From: Bin87 sp963666415
GTDB taxonomy: Bacteria > Chloroflexota > Dehalococcoidia > Lucifugimonadales > UBA3495
Direction of reading: 5' to 3'
Length of the DNA stretch: 64,000 nt
NCBI GenBank assembly: GCA_963666415.2
Contig: CAXXPD010000003.1
Coordinates: 1,550,001-1,614,000 of the forward strand
The position numbers and the translations under genes were made by a program. Within the stretch, counting starts at the first letter, position 1. The number at the start of each line of letters is the position of its first letter. Positions 34,405-43,226 of the stretch are shown one piece after another. The notes below the pieces were generated by a model. The model saw only the letters and a list, made by a program, of their open reading frames with translations, searched no databases and had not been told where the DNA came from.

Positions 34405-34706
34405 GCGAAGGCGATCAGGTGCGCTTCCTGCTTGCCGTCCAGCTTGCGCTCCTGGCCCGGCCGCGGTCGGTCATTGATGGCGGCCTCAAGTCCTTCCTCC
34501 ACGTACCGCTTCCGCGCTCTGGCGACCGTGGCCGCGTTGACCAACAGCACATCGGCTATCTCACGGTCCCGAAGCCCCTGGTCAGCCTTGAGCAGCGACA
34601 GCGCACGCTTCACGGTGCGCACTGACGCCTTGCCTCGCTGGGACACCTCATTGAGACGGGAGCGTTCGGCCTCGGTCAACTCTACTTTATACTTGATGGC
34701 AGCCAT
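34236..34706 (-). CDS. IS630-family transposase, first frame (OrfA)
   Basis: DNA-binding half of the transposase, about 156 residues. Helix-turn-helix segments are seen in LRDREIADVLLVNAATVARARKRY (about 50-75), followed by the ETVRQILKK stretch. ATG at 34706 is chosen (MAAIKYKVELT). The reading frame passes through seven A residues (complement of 34283-34289), a likely slippage site into OrfB. Confidence 0.85.
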   Translation of the reverse strand: MAAIKYKVELTEAERSRLNEVSQRGKASVRTVKRALSLLKADQGLRDREIADVLLVNAATVARARKRYVEEGLEAAINDRPRPGQERKLDGKQEAHLIAFACRAAPAGHTHWTLQLLADQVVELEFAESISLETVRQILKKTNSSPGRRKSGVSPR

Positions 34707-35321
34707 GGCTGGGCACTTCCTCACACAAAGATCATGCCCCAGTATGGCTGCTTTCTTATATTCTTATAAATCTACCTGGCAACGGTACTAGCGATGATGC
34801 CTATCGCTGCGGCAATGGCCTGCGGTTCTACCGCGCCCAGCGATTCGGACTCCCCTAGCTCTCCGCCCTCGTCAGCCACCACTGTGGCTCCTGCCTCCGC
34901 GGAAACCGCCTGCTCCTACCGCGGTTCCAGCTGGCGCGGGCGCGGCGCCTGTGACGTCAGACCGGGGTATCTATGGCGGCATTGTGCCCATGCATGATTA
35001 TGCGTTTCCCAACCTGATCTTCCAACCCCACGAATTTTCCAACCAGTTCAAAAACACCTCTGCCATCTACAACGGGTTGTTGGAATATAACGCGGAAACC
35101 GACGACCCTTACGACATCCGTGGAGACTTGGCAGAAAGTTGGGAATTGCAACCCGACGGCGTTACCTGTGTGTTCCATCTGTACGAAAATGCCGTCTGGC
35201 AAAATGGCACGCCGGTCACCGCAACGGACGTCGCGCATAGCCTGGATAGCCTGGTCAACACGGATGAAAGCCGTCCGCAGACGTTGATCATCGCGCCGTA
35301 TTACTCCCAGGGTAATGCTAG

Positions 35322-35493
35322 AAACGCGGCCGGAAACCCCGATGCTTCGGGAAATGGGGTATTCCCTACGCCGATTATCGACGCATAAATGGATCGTCGG
35401 GACGCTTTGCATACATCATGACGGCGAAGGCGACAATAATACGTCTGATGCTCAACGCCAAAAACTTGGCAAATTGGCTTTCCGGCCAGACTT
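35322..35493. mobile_element. 172-bp MITE-like insertion with CTAG duplication
   Basis: This segment is absent from the paralogous gene at the matching point (38830). It is bounded by CTAG on both sides (35318-35321 and 35494-35497). Its ends are imperfect inverted repeats sharing GGCCGGAAA at the same offset (35328-35336 and complement of 35479-35487). It has no coding capacity of its own. The features match a miniature inverted-repeat element, probably mobilised by an IS5-type transposase, though the parent is not in the window. Confidence 0.6.
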
Positions 35494-36792
35494 CTAGGGT
35501 CATCGACGAAAACACCGTCGAAGTGCGCGCCAACAATCCAGCGCCCGATTTCATACCGATGCTGGCAGCAGACGCATTCAAAATTATGTCGAAGGCTTGG
35601 GACGAATCTGATGTAGATACCTCCAGGTGGGAAAACGGCATGGGGTCTGGTCCGTTTGTTCCGACCAATCTCGCCAAAGACGTCTCGATGGAACTGGAAC
35701 GCAACCCGAATTACTGGAAAGAAGGCCTGCCGTACCTCGATGGCATCATCCATTACTATATCGCCGATAAAGATACTGCCATCGGTTCCTACCGCACCGG
35801 TCAAGTTTTGATGACCACATTCCCGGTTACCAACCTCAGCAATACCGAGATTCTTCAGCTGCAGGAAGCTGAGGCCGACATTCTCGACGTTTACCTGATC
35901 CCCAACACCAGCCTGCTGGGCACGCTCATCAACACGACCATCGAACCGTTCAATGACGTGAGAGTCAGGAGGGCGATGCACCCTGGCGGTAGATCGTACC
36001 GAGTTCCGCACCATTTTGGGGGGAGGGATCGCTCCGGTGGGAACGCCGTTCCCTCCAGATACCTGGTTCGGACGGACGACGGAAGAAGCATTGCAGCTAC
36101 CCGGATTCCGTAGCGGGCCGAACGGCGAAAAGCACCCTGACGACATCGCTGAAGCCCGTAGACTGCTGGCGGAAGCAGGCGTGCCGGAAGGGTTCAAGGT
36201 CGACATCATGGCGCGCACCGCCGTCGAGTACGTGGACCTCGCTCAATTGTTGGCCGACCAAATGCGCCGGTTCCTGGGGTGGGATGCGACCGTGCAGACC
36301 ATCGACAGCGCAACCGGGTTGACCCGATACAAGGAGCATGACTACCAGATAGGGGCCCAGGGCACTGCCCTGCTGCTGGGCGAACCCGACCCAATTATTG
36401 GCAAGATATTTATGCCGGGCGGCCTGTGGATCCAATGGTCGGGCTGGGAAGCTCCCGAGCAATTCCAGAATTGGTTCAACGAACAAAGTCGCGAACTGGA
36501 CCGCACACGCCGCGCCGAGATCCTGCGGGAAATGGAAGATTACATGCTTACCGAGGATCCTGGCCCGTTGCTCGTTTACTACTGGAGCTTCCGGGACCAG
36601 ATCGTTAACAAGCAAATCAAGAACTACCATATGCCCGTGAGTCTTTGGGTGCAGCTCAAGCACGAATACATCTGGTGCGACCCCACCTGCTGAACGCCGA
36701 TGATCCGTGTTAGCAATGGCTATCACCGGGTATATGCATTTTATGGTCGCCACGGGCATTGGTGATCGCCCGGGATTAGTTGGCTTGGCTGA

Positions 36793-36825
36793 GGCGGCGG
36801 CTGGCAGTGTATATTGGCCGCCGCC
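36793..36825. other. GC-rich hairpin in the spacer 36694-36928
   Basis: Nine-bp inverted repeat GGCGGCGGC (36793-36801) and GCCGCCGCC (36817-36825) with a 15-base AT-rich loop and no T-tract. It may be a weak terminator for the degraded gene upstream. Otherwise nothing was seen in this 235-base spacer. Confidence 0.35.
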
Positions 36826-36928
36826 AGTGGAGCACACAAACCCGAGCGCGCTCGTCCGGTCGCCATAATCCTGCTACGTATCCCACTCGCCAGCCGCCAA
36901 TCATTGGCAAAACAGGCCCATCGCAACG

Positions 36929-38158
36929 CAGGGCAATCGCGTTATAGATTGGTAGACTTGGCCAGGCATGCGAGTCCAGTGATATGAAGGGGAGAGGGGA
37001 GGAGTGATGAGAGAGGGGAAGGGCGCGTCCATTATGGATTATTTCGGGACGTTGGAGGACCCCAGGATCGACCGGTGCAAGCGGCACCAGCTACTGGACA
37101 TCATTGCCATTGCCATCTGCGCCGTCATCTGCGGCGCCGACTCCTGGGTCTACATCGAATTGTTCGGCAAGAGCAAGCTGGAATGGTTCCAGACCTTCCT
37201 GGAACTGCCCCACGGCATCCCGTCCCACGACACCTTCGGCGACGTCTTCTCCCGGCTGGACCCGGAGCAGTTCCAGCAGTGCTTCATGGCCTGGACCCAG
37301 GCGGTGTCCGACCTGATCCCCGGGGAAGTGGTGGCCATCGACGGCAAGACGGTACGGCGTTCCCACGACCGCAATGTGGGCAAGCGGGCCATCCACCTGG
37401 TCAGCGCCTGGGCCTCGGCCAACACGCTGACCCTGGGGCAGGTGAAGACCGCGGAGAAGTCCAACGAAATCACCGCGATCCCCCAGTTGCTGCCAATGCT
37501 GGAACTGAAGGGGTGCATCGTCACCATCGACGCCATGGGCTGCCAGCAGGAGATCGCCCAGGGGATTCTGGACCGGGGAGCCGGCTACGTGCTGGCGCTG
37601 AAGGAGAACCAAGGTCAACTGTATGAAGACGTGCGGGACCGGTTCGAGGGAGCGGAGGAGTTCGGCTTCGGGGGAGTGCCCCATGACTACGCCACCACCC
37701 TGAACAAAGACCACGGAAGGATAGAACGTCGGGAGTGCTGGACAATCAGCGACCCATCTTGCCTGGAGTACCTGAGCACCGGGCAGGACTGGCCCGGCCT
37801 GCGCTCGGTGGTCAAGGTGGTGGGCCGCCGGGAGACGCCGGCAGGGACCACGGTGCAGCCCCGGTACTACATCAGCAGCCTGGATGCCCCGGCGGAGCGA
37901 CTGCTGAAGGTGGTGCGCACTCACTGGAGCATCGAGAACTCCTTGCACTGGAGCCTGGACGTGACTTTCGGGGAAGACCATTGCCGGATCCGCAAGGACC
38001 ACGCTCCGCAGAACCTGGCCACGCTGCGGCAGGTTTCGCACAATCTGCTCAAGAACGAAACGAGCCTGAAGGTGGGCATCCAGGGGAAACGCCTCCAGGC
38101 CGGCTGGAAGGAGGACTACCTGCTAAAAGTCCTACGCAGCTAAAACGCGATTGCCCTG
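36929..38158 (+). mobile_element. ISAs1-family element
   Basis: A 1230-bp element with inverted ends CAGGGCAATCGCGTT (36929-36943; complement at 38144-38158). It is flanked by a perfect 10-bp target duplication CATCGCAACG (36919-36928 and 38159-38168). One complete transposase gene is present. It lies between the broken and intact substrate-binding protein genes, ending 13 bases short of the TTGACA of the intact copy (3 bases after the duplication). Confidence 0.94.
37007..38143 (+). CDS. ISAs1-family transposase
   Basis: A 378-residue DDE transposase. The N-terminal DDE_Tnp_1-associated region has FGTLEDPR and ICGADSWVYIELFGKSK. The core has Asp in VVAIDGKTVRRS, Asp in VTIDAMGCQQEIA and Glu in THWSIENSLHWSLDV. 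The frame is intact to the right inverted repeat. ATG at 37007 has GGGGAGGAG just ahead; a GTG one codon earlier is in frame. Confidence 0.94.
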   Translation: MREGKGASIMDYFGTLEDPRIDRCKRHQLLDIIAIAICAVICGADSWVYIELFGKSKLEWFQTFLELPHGIPSHDTFGDVFSRLDPEQFQQCFMAWTQAVSDLIPGEVVAIDGKTVRRSHDRNVGKRAIHLVSAWASANTLTLGQVKTAEKSNEITAIPQLLPMLELKGCIVTIDAMGCQQEIAQGILDRGAGYVLALKENQGQLYEDVRDRFEGAEEFGFGGVPHDYATTLNKDHGRIERRECWTISDPSCLEYLSTGQDWPGLRSVVKVVGRRETPAGTTVQPRYYISSLDAPAERLLKVVRTHWSIENSLHWSLDVTFGEDHCRIRKDHAPQNLATLRQVSHNLLKNETSLKVGIQGKRLQAGWKEDYLLKVLRS

Positions 38159-38171
38159 CATCGCAACGCCA

Positions 38172-38200
38172 TTGACAGCAATAATCTATATTGTTATCTT
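38172..38200 (+). promoter_or_regulatory. Promoter of the intact substrate-binding protein gene
   Basis: TTGACA at 38172-38177 and TATCTT at 38195-38200, 17-base spacing, 68 bases upstream of the start. It matches the promoter of the broken paralogue at 32623-32651 in layout and in part in spacer sequence. Confidence 0.65.
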
Positions 38201-38268
38201 CATTGCGTTTGGTGTCCCACCTACGCCCGTTATGAGCAGTTTTCGTTGATATTGGAGAGTGCAGAATT

Positions 38269-40032
38269 ATGAATCGTTCACCGAACTTCCTTGCTCCGCG
38301 TATAATCGTAATGATCGCAAGTATGTTGGCGATGTCGGCGCTGGTAGCGTGCAGTTCCACTGCTCCCAGCGATTCGACGATACCGGATGGCGATACAGTA
38401 CCCGTTGCCGGGTCAGGGGAAAGTGTAGTGCCAACGGCCGCTCCAACGGCTGCCGCATCGTCGCCTGAAACGGCTGACCGGGGGATTTACGGCGGCGTCG
38501 TGCCGATGCAAGACTACGCTTTTCCCAACCTGATATTCCACCCCCATGAGTTTACTAACCAGCAGAAAAATATCTCTGGGATCTACAACGGCCTGCTGGA
38601 GTATGATTCTGAAACTGACGACCCGTACGACATTCGCAGCGATTTGGCGGAGAGTTGGGAACTCCTGCCAGACGGCGTTACGTACCTCTTCCACCTCTAT
38701 GAAAATGCTATTTGGCAAGACGGAACTCCGGTTACTGCTGAAGATGTCGTCTACAGCATGGATAGCCTGGTAAATACCGCAGAAAGCCGCCCGCAAGTGC
38801 TGATCATAGCCCCTTACTATTCCCAAGGGAACTCGAGAGCAATCGACGCCAACACGGTCGAAATCACGACCACCAACCCGGCACCTGATTTCATTCCAAT
38901 GCTGGCAACGGATGCGTTCAAGATGATGTCTAAGGCTTGGGGAGAATCTGGAGTCGATACCTCCAAGTGGGAGAACGGTATGGGTTCCGGTCCGTTTATT
39001 CCTACCAAGCTCTCTAAAGACGTCTCTGTGGAATTGGAACGCAACCCCAACTACTGGAAAGAAGGCCTGCCCTATATCGACGGAAGCATCCACTACTACA
39101 TCGCCGACAAAGGTTCGGCAATCGGCGCATATCGCACCGGTCAAGTATTGATGACCAACTGGCCGGTTACCAACCTGAGCAACGCAGAGGTCATACAACT
39201 TCGGGAGTCAGAGAGCGATCTGCTGGATGTCTATCTGATTCCCGGAAGCGCTTTCAACGGCACGCTCATCAACACGACCATCGAACCATTCAATGATGTG
39301 CGGGTGAGACAGGCTATGCACCTGGCGGTAGACCGCAGCGAATTTCGAGATATTTTCGGTGGCGGGATCGCTCCGATCGGCACACCTTTCCCCCCCAACA
39401 GTTGGTTTGGGCGAACCGAGGAGGAAGCTCTGCAGGTGCCGGGAATTCGCCAGGGGCCCAACGGCGGGAAACACCCGGACGACGTAGCCGAGGCACGACG
39501 ACTCCTTGCCGAAGCCGGAGTGCCCGAAGGGTTAGAAGTCACGATCATGGCTCGTACAGTTGTCGAGTTTGTCGACATTGCCCAACTATTGGCGGACCAG
39601 TTGCATCGCACTCTGGGTTGGGAGACTACGATACAAACCATCGATAGCGCCACTGGCTTCACCCGTTACAAAGAAAAAGACTATCAGATTGCGGCACAAG
39701 GAACGGCGTTACTCGTCGGCGAACCCGATCCCCTCATCGGTAAGGTGTTCATGCCGGGTGGTCTGTGGATCCAGTGGTCGGGTTGGGAAGCCCCCGAACA
39801 ATTCGTAGATTGGTTCCAGGCACAGAGTCGAGAACTGGACCGTACTCGTCGGGCGGAGATTCTCCGCGAGATGGAAAACTATATCCTGTCCGAAGATCCG
39901 GGACCGCTGCTGGTCTACTATTGGAACTTCCGAGATGCGGTTGTGAATAAACAGATCCAGAATTTTCATATGCCAGCTAGCCTTTGGACGCAACTTAAAC
40001 ATGAACGAATCTGGTGCGATCCGGCTTGTTAA
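38269..40032 (+). CDS. ABC transporter substrate-binding lipoprotein (peptide/nickel type)
   Basis: Family 5 extracellular solute-binding protein, 587 residues, anchored outside the membrane. The signal peptide ends in a lipobox SALVAC (Cys about 28), followed by a Ser/Thr/Pro/Ala-rich linker to about residue 70. The SBP_bac_5 body follows (DIRSDLAESWELLPDGVTYLF within about 120-145, NDVRVRQAMHLAVDR, and the C-terminal SGWEAPEQF). GGAGAG lies about nine bases ahead of the ATG. It heads an operon with two permease genes. The ligand is unknown; peptides are the common case. Confidence 0.92.
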   Translation: MNRSPNFLAPRIIVMIASMLAMSALVACSSTAPSDSTIPDGDTVPVAGSGESVVPTAAPTAAASSPETADRGIYGGVVPMQDYAFPNLIFHPHEFTNQQKNISGIYNGLLEYDSETDDPYDIRSDLAESWELLPDGVTYLFHLYENAIWQDGTPVTAEDVVYSMDSLVNTAESRPQVLIIAPYYSQGNSRAIDANTVEITTTNPAPDFIPMLATDAFKMMSKAWGESGVDTSKWENGMGSGPFIPTKLSKDVSVELERNPNYWKEGLPYIDGSIHYYIADKGSAIGAYRTGQVLMTNWPVTNLSNAEVIQLRESESDLLDVYLIPGSAFNGTLINTTIEPFNDVRVRQAMHLAVDRSEFRDIFGGGIAPIGTPFPPNSWFGRTEEEALQVPGIRQGPNGGKHPDDVAEARRLLAEAGVPEGLEVTIMARTVVEFVDIAQLLADQLHRTLGWETTIQTIDSATGFTRYKEKDYQIAAQGTALLVGEPDPLIGKVFMPGGLWIQWSGWEAPEQFVDWFQAQSRELDRTRRAEILREMENYILSEDPGPLLVYYWNFRDAVVNKQIQNFHMPASLWTQLKHERIWCDPAC

Positions 40033-40119
40033 CGACCTAAAGATCCCGTTGCACTAATACCTGTCAACGTGAACATCATCCAGAATTGATCCGCGACCAC
40101 CACCAAGGAGGGAACTGCG

Positions 40120-41079
40120 ATGAACACTTACGTCCTCAAACGGTTCATGCTGTTTATACCGACGTTACTGTTGGTAACGCTGATGGTGTTCTCGCTGATG
40201 CGGCTAGTGCCTGGTGATCCCGCATTTCTGTTGCTGTCTGGTTTCGAGGGCGATGGCAAGTTTTCTCAGCAGCAACTGGATGATTTGCGAGCCAAGCTGG
40301 GCACCGACAAACCCCTGCCGATGCAGTATCTGAACTGGGTTTGGGGCATGGCGAAATGGGACTTTGGTACGTCTATGTATTTCGACACGCCGATTTCGGA
40401 GGATTTGACCGCCAAAGTGCCAATCACACTGGAATTGGCGGCTTTGGCCTTGTTACTCGCCTTCGCGGTGGCGGTGCCGCTCGGTATACTATCGGCGGTG
40501 CGCCAGGACACCATCGCCGACTACGCGTCGCGCATCATAGCCATCGCCGGCGTAGCGATGCCGACCTTTTGGATCGGGATTCTGGTCGTTTACTTTCTGG
40601 TTGCCTGGTTCGACTGGTTGCCGCCGCTTGGATACGCGAACCTGTGGTCCGACCCGTGGCGCAATCTGCAGCAAATGTTCTTCCCAGCGGTGGCGTTGGG
40701 CGTGTACAACATGGCGCTCATCGCCCGCGTAACCCGCTCTTCAATGCTGGAAGTGTTTCGTGAAGACTACATCCGCACTGCCCGTTCGAAAGGTTTGAAA
40801 GAAAGGGCGGTGATAGTCCGCCACGCCCTCAAAAACGCGTTTTTGCCCATCATCACCATCTCTGGATGGCAGATCGGACGGCTCATCGCGGGAACCGTGG
40901 TTATCGAAACCATTTTTCTGGTACCCGGCATGGGGCGTTTGCTGGTGGACAGCATCTTGCACCGCGATTACACCATGATTCAAAGCATCGTGATGGTAAT
41001 TGCTTTTATGGTATTGGCTCTAAACTTAGTCGTCGATTTGCTTTACGCCTGGCTTGACCCTCGTATTCGGTATGAATAG
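40120..41079 (+). CDS. ABC transporter permease, DppB/OppB type
   Basis: Inner-membrane permease of 319 residues with six helices. Its N-terminal MNTYVLKRFMLFIPTLLLVT is followed by RLVPGDPAFLL, the family hallmark. The EAA loop is FREDYIRTARSKGLKERAV, which contacts the ATPase. It ends VDLLYAWLDPRIRYE as usual. AAGGAGGG ahead of the ATG supports the start. It is co-transcribed with the upstream substrate-binding protein and the downstream DppC-type permease. Confidence 0.95.
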   Translation: MNTYVLKRFMLFIPTLLLVTLMVFSLMRLVPGDPAFLLLSGFEGDGKFSQQQLDDLRAKLGTDKPLPMQYLNWVWGMAKWDFGTSMYFDTPISEDLTAKVPITLELAALALLLAFAVAVPLGILSAVRQDTIADYASRIIAIAGVAMPTFWIGILVVYFLVAWFDWLPPLGYANLWSDPWRNLQQMFFPAVALGVYNMALIARVTRSSMLEVFREDYIRTARSKGLKERAVIVRHALKNAFLPIITISGWQIGRLIAGTVVIETIFLVPGMGRLLVDSILHRDYTMIQSIVMVIAFMVLALNLVVDLLYAWLDPRIRYE

Positions 41080-41129
41080 CTCTAATGTGGCTTCAATCGG
41101 TCACAGGTAGGCGTCGGGAGGATTTATCC

Positions 41130-42044
41130 ATGGTTCAACAAGCAGCCGGTTCCCTCAGCCACACGGAAGCAGTCCCGGTAGGGATGCGTCCCAAACATAC
41201 TGCGTGGGAAACCATTGTCAATTTCGCACAGCGCAAACCTTTGGGAGCATTCGGGGCGATTATCATGATTATCCTTGTCGTGGTGGCGGTGCTAGCTCCG
41301 GTAATCGCCACCGACGACCCCAGATTGACTAACGCTTCGCAGCGCTTCAGTCCGCCCGGCGGGGAAACCTGGTTGGGCGGTGACCAAATCGGTCGGGACG
41401 TGTTTAGCCGTTTGGTGTACGGTACGCGCATTTCGCTTGTGGTTGGGTTGTTGAGCGTATGTTTCGGCGTCACTATCGGTGCGTTCATTGGCATTGTTAG
41501 TGGGTACTTCGGTGGAATCACCGATTTGGCAATTCAGCGCGTGATGGATGCCATGATGTCGTTCCCGGCTCTGATCCTGGCGCTGGCGATCATGGCCATT
41601 CTCGGTGCTTCGGTTACCAATGTGGTGATTGCTTTGAGTGCGGTGTTCATACCGGGTGCGGCCCGGACGATACGCTCGCAAGCACTCAGCATCAAAGAGG
41701 TTGACTACGTCCTGGCGGCGCGCGCCGTTGGAGCCGGCGACTGGCGGATCATTATGCGCCATATGGCGCCCAACTGCGCTGCCACGTTCATCGTATTGGC
41801 CAGCATCTCGTTGGGATGGGCCATTGTGGTGGAGGCATCGCTGAGCTTCCTGGGGGTGGGCATTCCGCCCGACGTTCCTTCCTGGGGCGGGATGCTGAAC
41901 GGTGTGGCGCAGAACTCGCTGGACGTGGCTCCCTGGCTGGGTGTTTTCCCCGGGCTGGCCATTGCCATCACTGTGTTCGCCGTCAACCTGCTGGGCGATG
42001 CCTTGCGGGACGTTTTGGACCCACGGCTGCGCGGTGCAGATTAG
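41130..42044 (+). CDS. ABC transporter permease, DppC/OppC type
   Basis: Second permease of the dipeptide-type importer, 304 residues. An N-terminal cytoplasmic extension and first helix (GAIIMIILVVVAVLAPVIA) precede the LGGDQIGRDVFSRLVYGTRIS motif of DppC proteins (about 84-104). The EAA loop (IKEVDYVLAARAVGAGDWRI, about 188-207) follows. GGGAGGA at 41116-41122 selects the ATG at 41130 over one at 41085. No ATP-binding subunit genes follow, so the ATPases must be encoded elsewhere. Confidence 0.95.
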   Translation: MVQQAAGSLSHTEAVPVGMRPKHTAWETIVNFAQRKPLGAFGAIIMIILVVVAVLAPVIATDDPRLTNASQRFSPPGGETWLGGDQIGRDVFSRLVYGTRISLVVGLLSVCFGVTIGAFIGIVSGYFGGITDLAIQRVMDAMMSFPALILALAIMAILGASVTNVVIALSAVFIPGAARTIRSQALSIKEVDYVLAARAVGAGDWRIIMRHMAPNCAATFIVLASISLGWAIVVEASLSFLGVGIPPDVPSWGGMLNGVAQNSLDVAPWLGVFPGLAIAITVFAVNLLGDALRDVLDPRLRGAD

Positions 42045-42070
42045 CGCCCCGGCGCAGATGTTTAGCTAGG

Positions 42071-42436
42071 CTATGCCTCCGGGAACGTGAGTTTCAGCAG
42101 CACGTGGCGCCGGTTGTTGGTATAGGGGCGAACCTGCCCCGGCCAACGACCGGCGTCAACCGCAGCGGCCCATTCGGAGCTGGTCAGGATTTCAGGGCTA
42201 TCCAGCTGATACACGGCGTGATGCCGGGGCGTTCCGGGTATCTCGATCTCACGCACTTCTCCGCCCATGGCCATTATCAGACGCTGGGTTTCGTAGCGGG
42301 TTACGGCTTGGACGCCGGGAACCTGGTCGAGCAACGGGCAATGCTCGGTGTTGTAGACGTCGTTGAAAACCGCCTCGCGGTCTGGGTCAACGTCCATGCT
42401 GGCGATGAACAGATATTTGGAATGCAGGTCGGCCAT
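42071..42436 (-). CDS. Dimeric alpha/beta-barrel protein (EthD-like)
   Basis: A 121-residue ferredoxin-like fold protein of the EthD/stress-responsive alpha-beta barrel superfamily. KYLFIASMDVDPDREAVF, DVYNTEHCPLLDQVPGV and YQLDSPEIL match the family layout. The conserved His in NTEHCP sits where substrate-binding residues occur. The reaction is unknown. A GGAGGTAC ahead of the ATG supports the start. It lies 21 bases after the TPR gene and converges with the permease operon. Confidence 0.72.
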   Translation of the reverse strand: MADLHSKYLFIASMDVDPDREAVFNDVYNTEHCPLLDQVPGVQAVTRYETQRLIMAMGGEVREIEIPGTPRHHAVYQLDSPEILTSSEWAAAVDAGRWPGQVRPYTNNRRHVLLKLTFPEA

Positions 42437-42457
42437 TGTGGTACCTCCGAGGTAGTT

Positions 42458-43150
42458 TCAATGAGATTGATGGAGCAACTGCCCGGCCATGGCCCAATCA
42501 GAGCGGGCCGCCGCCAGATTCCCCAGGGCAGCGTAAGCCTTACCGCGCGACACGTATGCTTCGGTGTATCGTTGGTTCAACTCGATGGCGGCGGTGAAAT
42601 CGGCCACCGCCGATTCCGGATTGCCGCCGTCTTTTTTGGCCAGACCGCGCCAGTAGTATCCGGATGGATCAGTCGGCGCCTTGGCGATGACCTGGGCGAA
42701 GTCAGCGCTGGCGGCGTCAAACAAACCGAGGTGATAACGAGCGCGTCCTCGGGTCTCCCAGGCGACCGCCGAACCGGGCGCTAATTCCAGGGCACGATTG
42801 CAGTCGGACTCGGCTCTGGTCCAGTCTCGCAACTCGAAATGGGCCTGTCCACGGTGCAGCCACGCTTCGGAGCGCTCGTTGTCCAGACGAATAGCAATAT
42901 CCAATTCGTCAACGGCAGCCTGATGCCGACCTAGCCGAACCATTGCCGCGCCGCGACGACTCCGAACTACGGGATTGTCGGGTGCGACCAGCGCCGCCAG
43001 ATCCAGTTCAGTCATCGCCGCAACGAGTTGGCCGCCTGCCATCAGTTCAGCGGCATGGTTCAGATAGGTTGCGGCGACGCTTGCCGCAACGGCGGGTTCC
43101 GTCGTTGGCTGCGTCTCCGGTTGATGCGTTTGTTGGCTACCCATGCACAT
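42458..43150 (-). CDS. Tetratricopeptide-repeat protein
   Basis: A 230-residue soluble protein made of about five TPR units after a polar N-terminus. Repeats are clear in SEAWLHRGQAHFELRDW, VAWETRGRARYHLGLF, SGYYWRGLAKKDGG and AYVSRGKAYAALGN. It is probably a protein-interaction scaffold; partners are unknown. The start could be ATG 43150 or 43144. It is followed by the EthD-like gene on the same strand. Confidence 0.82.
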   Translation of the reverse strand: MCMGSQQTHQPETQPTTEPAVAASVAATYLNHAAELMAGGQLVAAMTELDLAALVAPDNPVVRSRRGAAMVRLGRHQAAVDELDIAIRLDNERSEAWLHRGQAHFELRDWTRAESDCNRALELAPGSAVAWETRGRARYHLGLFDAASADFAQVIAKAPTDPSGYYWRGLAKKDGGNPESAVADFTAAIELNQRYTEAYVSRGKAYAALGNLAAARSDWAMAGQLLHQSH

Positions 43151-43226
43151 CTCATAGCAAAAGGGCGGACGTCAGATGATGGCGCCCGCCCTCTGCAATG
43201 TTCCCTGGCGTTGACCGCTCCGCAGG

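Larger units (their letters stand above)
33581..34788 (-). mobile_element. IS630-family element
   Basis: A roughly 1208-bp element flanked by TA (33579-33580 and 34789-34790), the IS630 target duplication. Imperfect inverted ends start GTACAGTGTC (left) and GTACCGTTGC (right, complement). It carries a two-frame transposase on the minus strand. The boundaries are confirmed because excising the element with one TA rejoins the reading frame of the surrounding lipoprotein gene. Confidence 0.9.
33530..36693 (+). pseudogene. Peptide-type ABC transporter substrate-binding lipoprotein, disrupted
   Basis: Remnant of an SBP_bac_5 (DppA/OppA-type) gene similar throughout to the intact copy at 38269-40032. 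It starts at GTG 33530 with GGAGG ahead. The IS630 element cuts the signal-peptide coding region after 33580, and removing it with one TA restores an uninterrupted lipoprotein signal leading to MACGSTAPSDS. Further lesions follow. A frameshift lies near 34908-34911. A 172-bp MITE-like insert (35322-35493) introduces a stop. One extra C in the CCC at 35981-35983, where the intact copy has two, shifts the frame again. The C-terminus (SLWVQLKHEYIWCDPTC) is intact. It cannot make a functional protein. Confidence 0.93.

Noticed and set aside
41816..42784. 322-codon plus-strand open frame spanning the end of dppC and the opposite-strand genes
   Set aside because: Crosses three well-supported genes and has no homology or ribosome-binding site.
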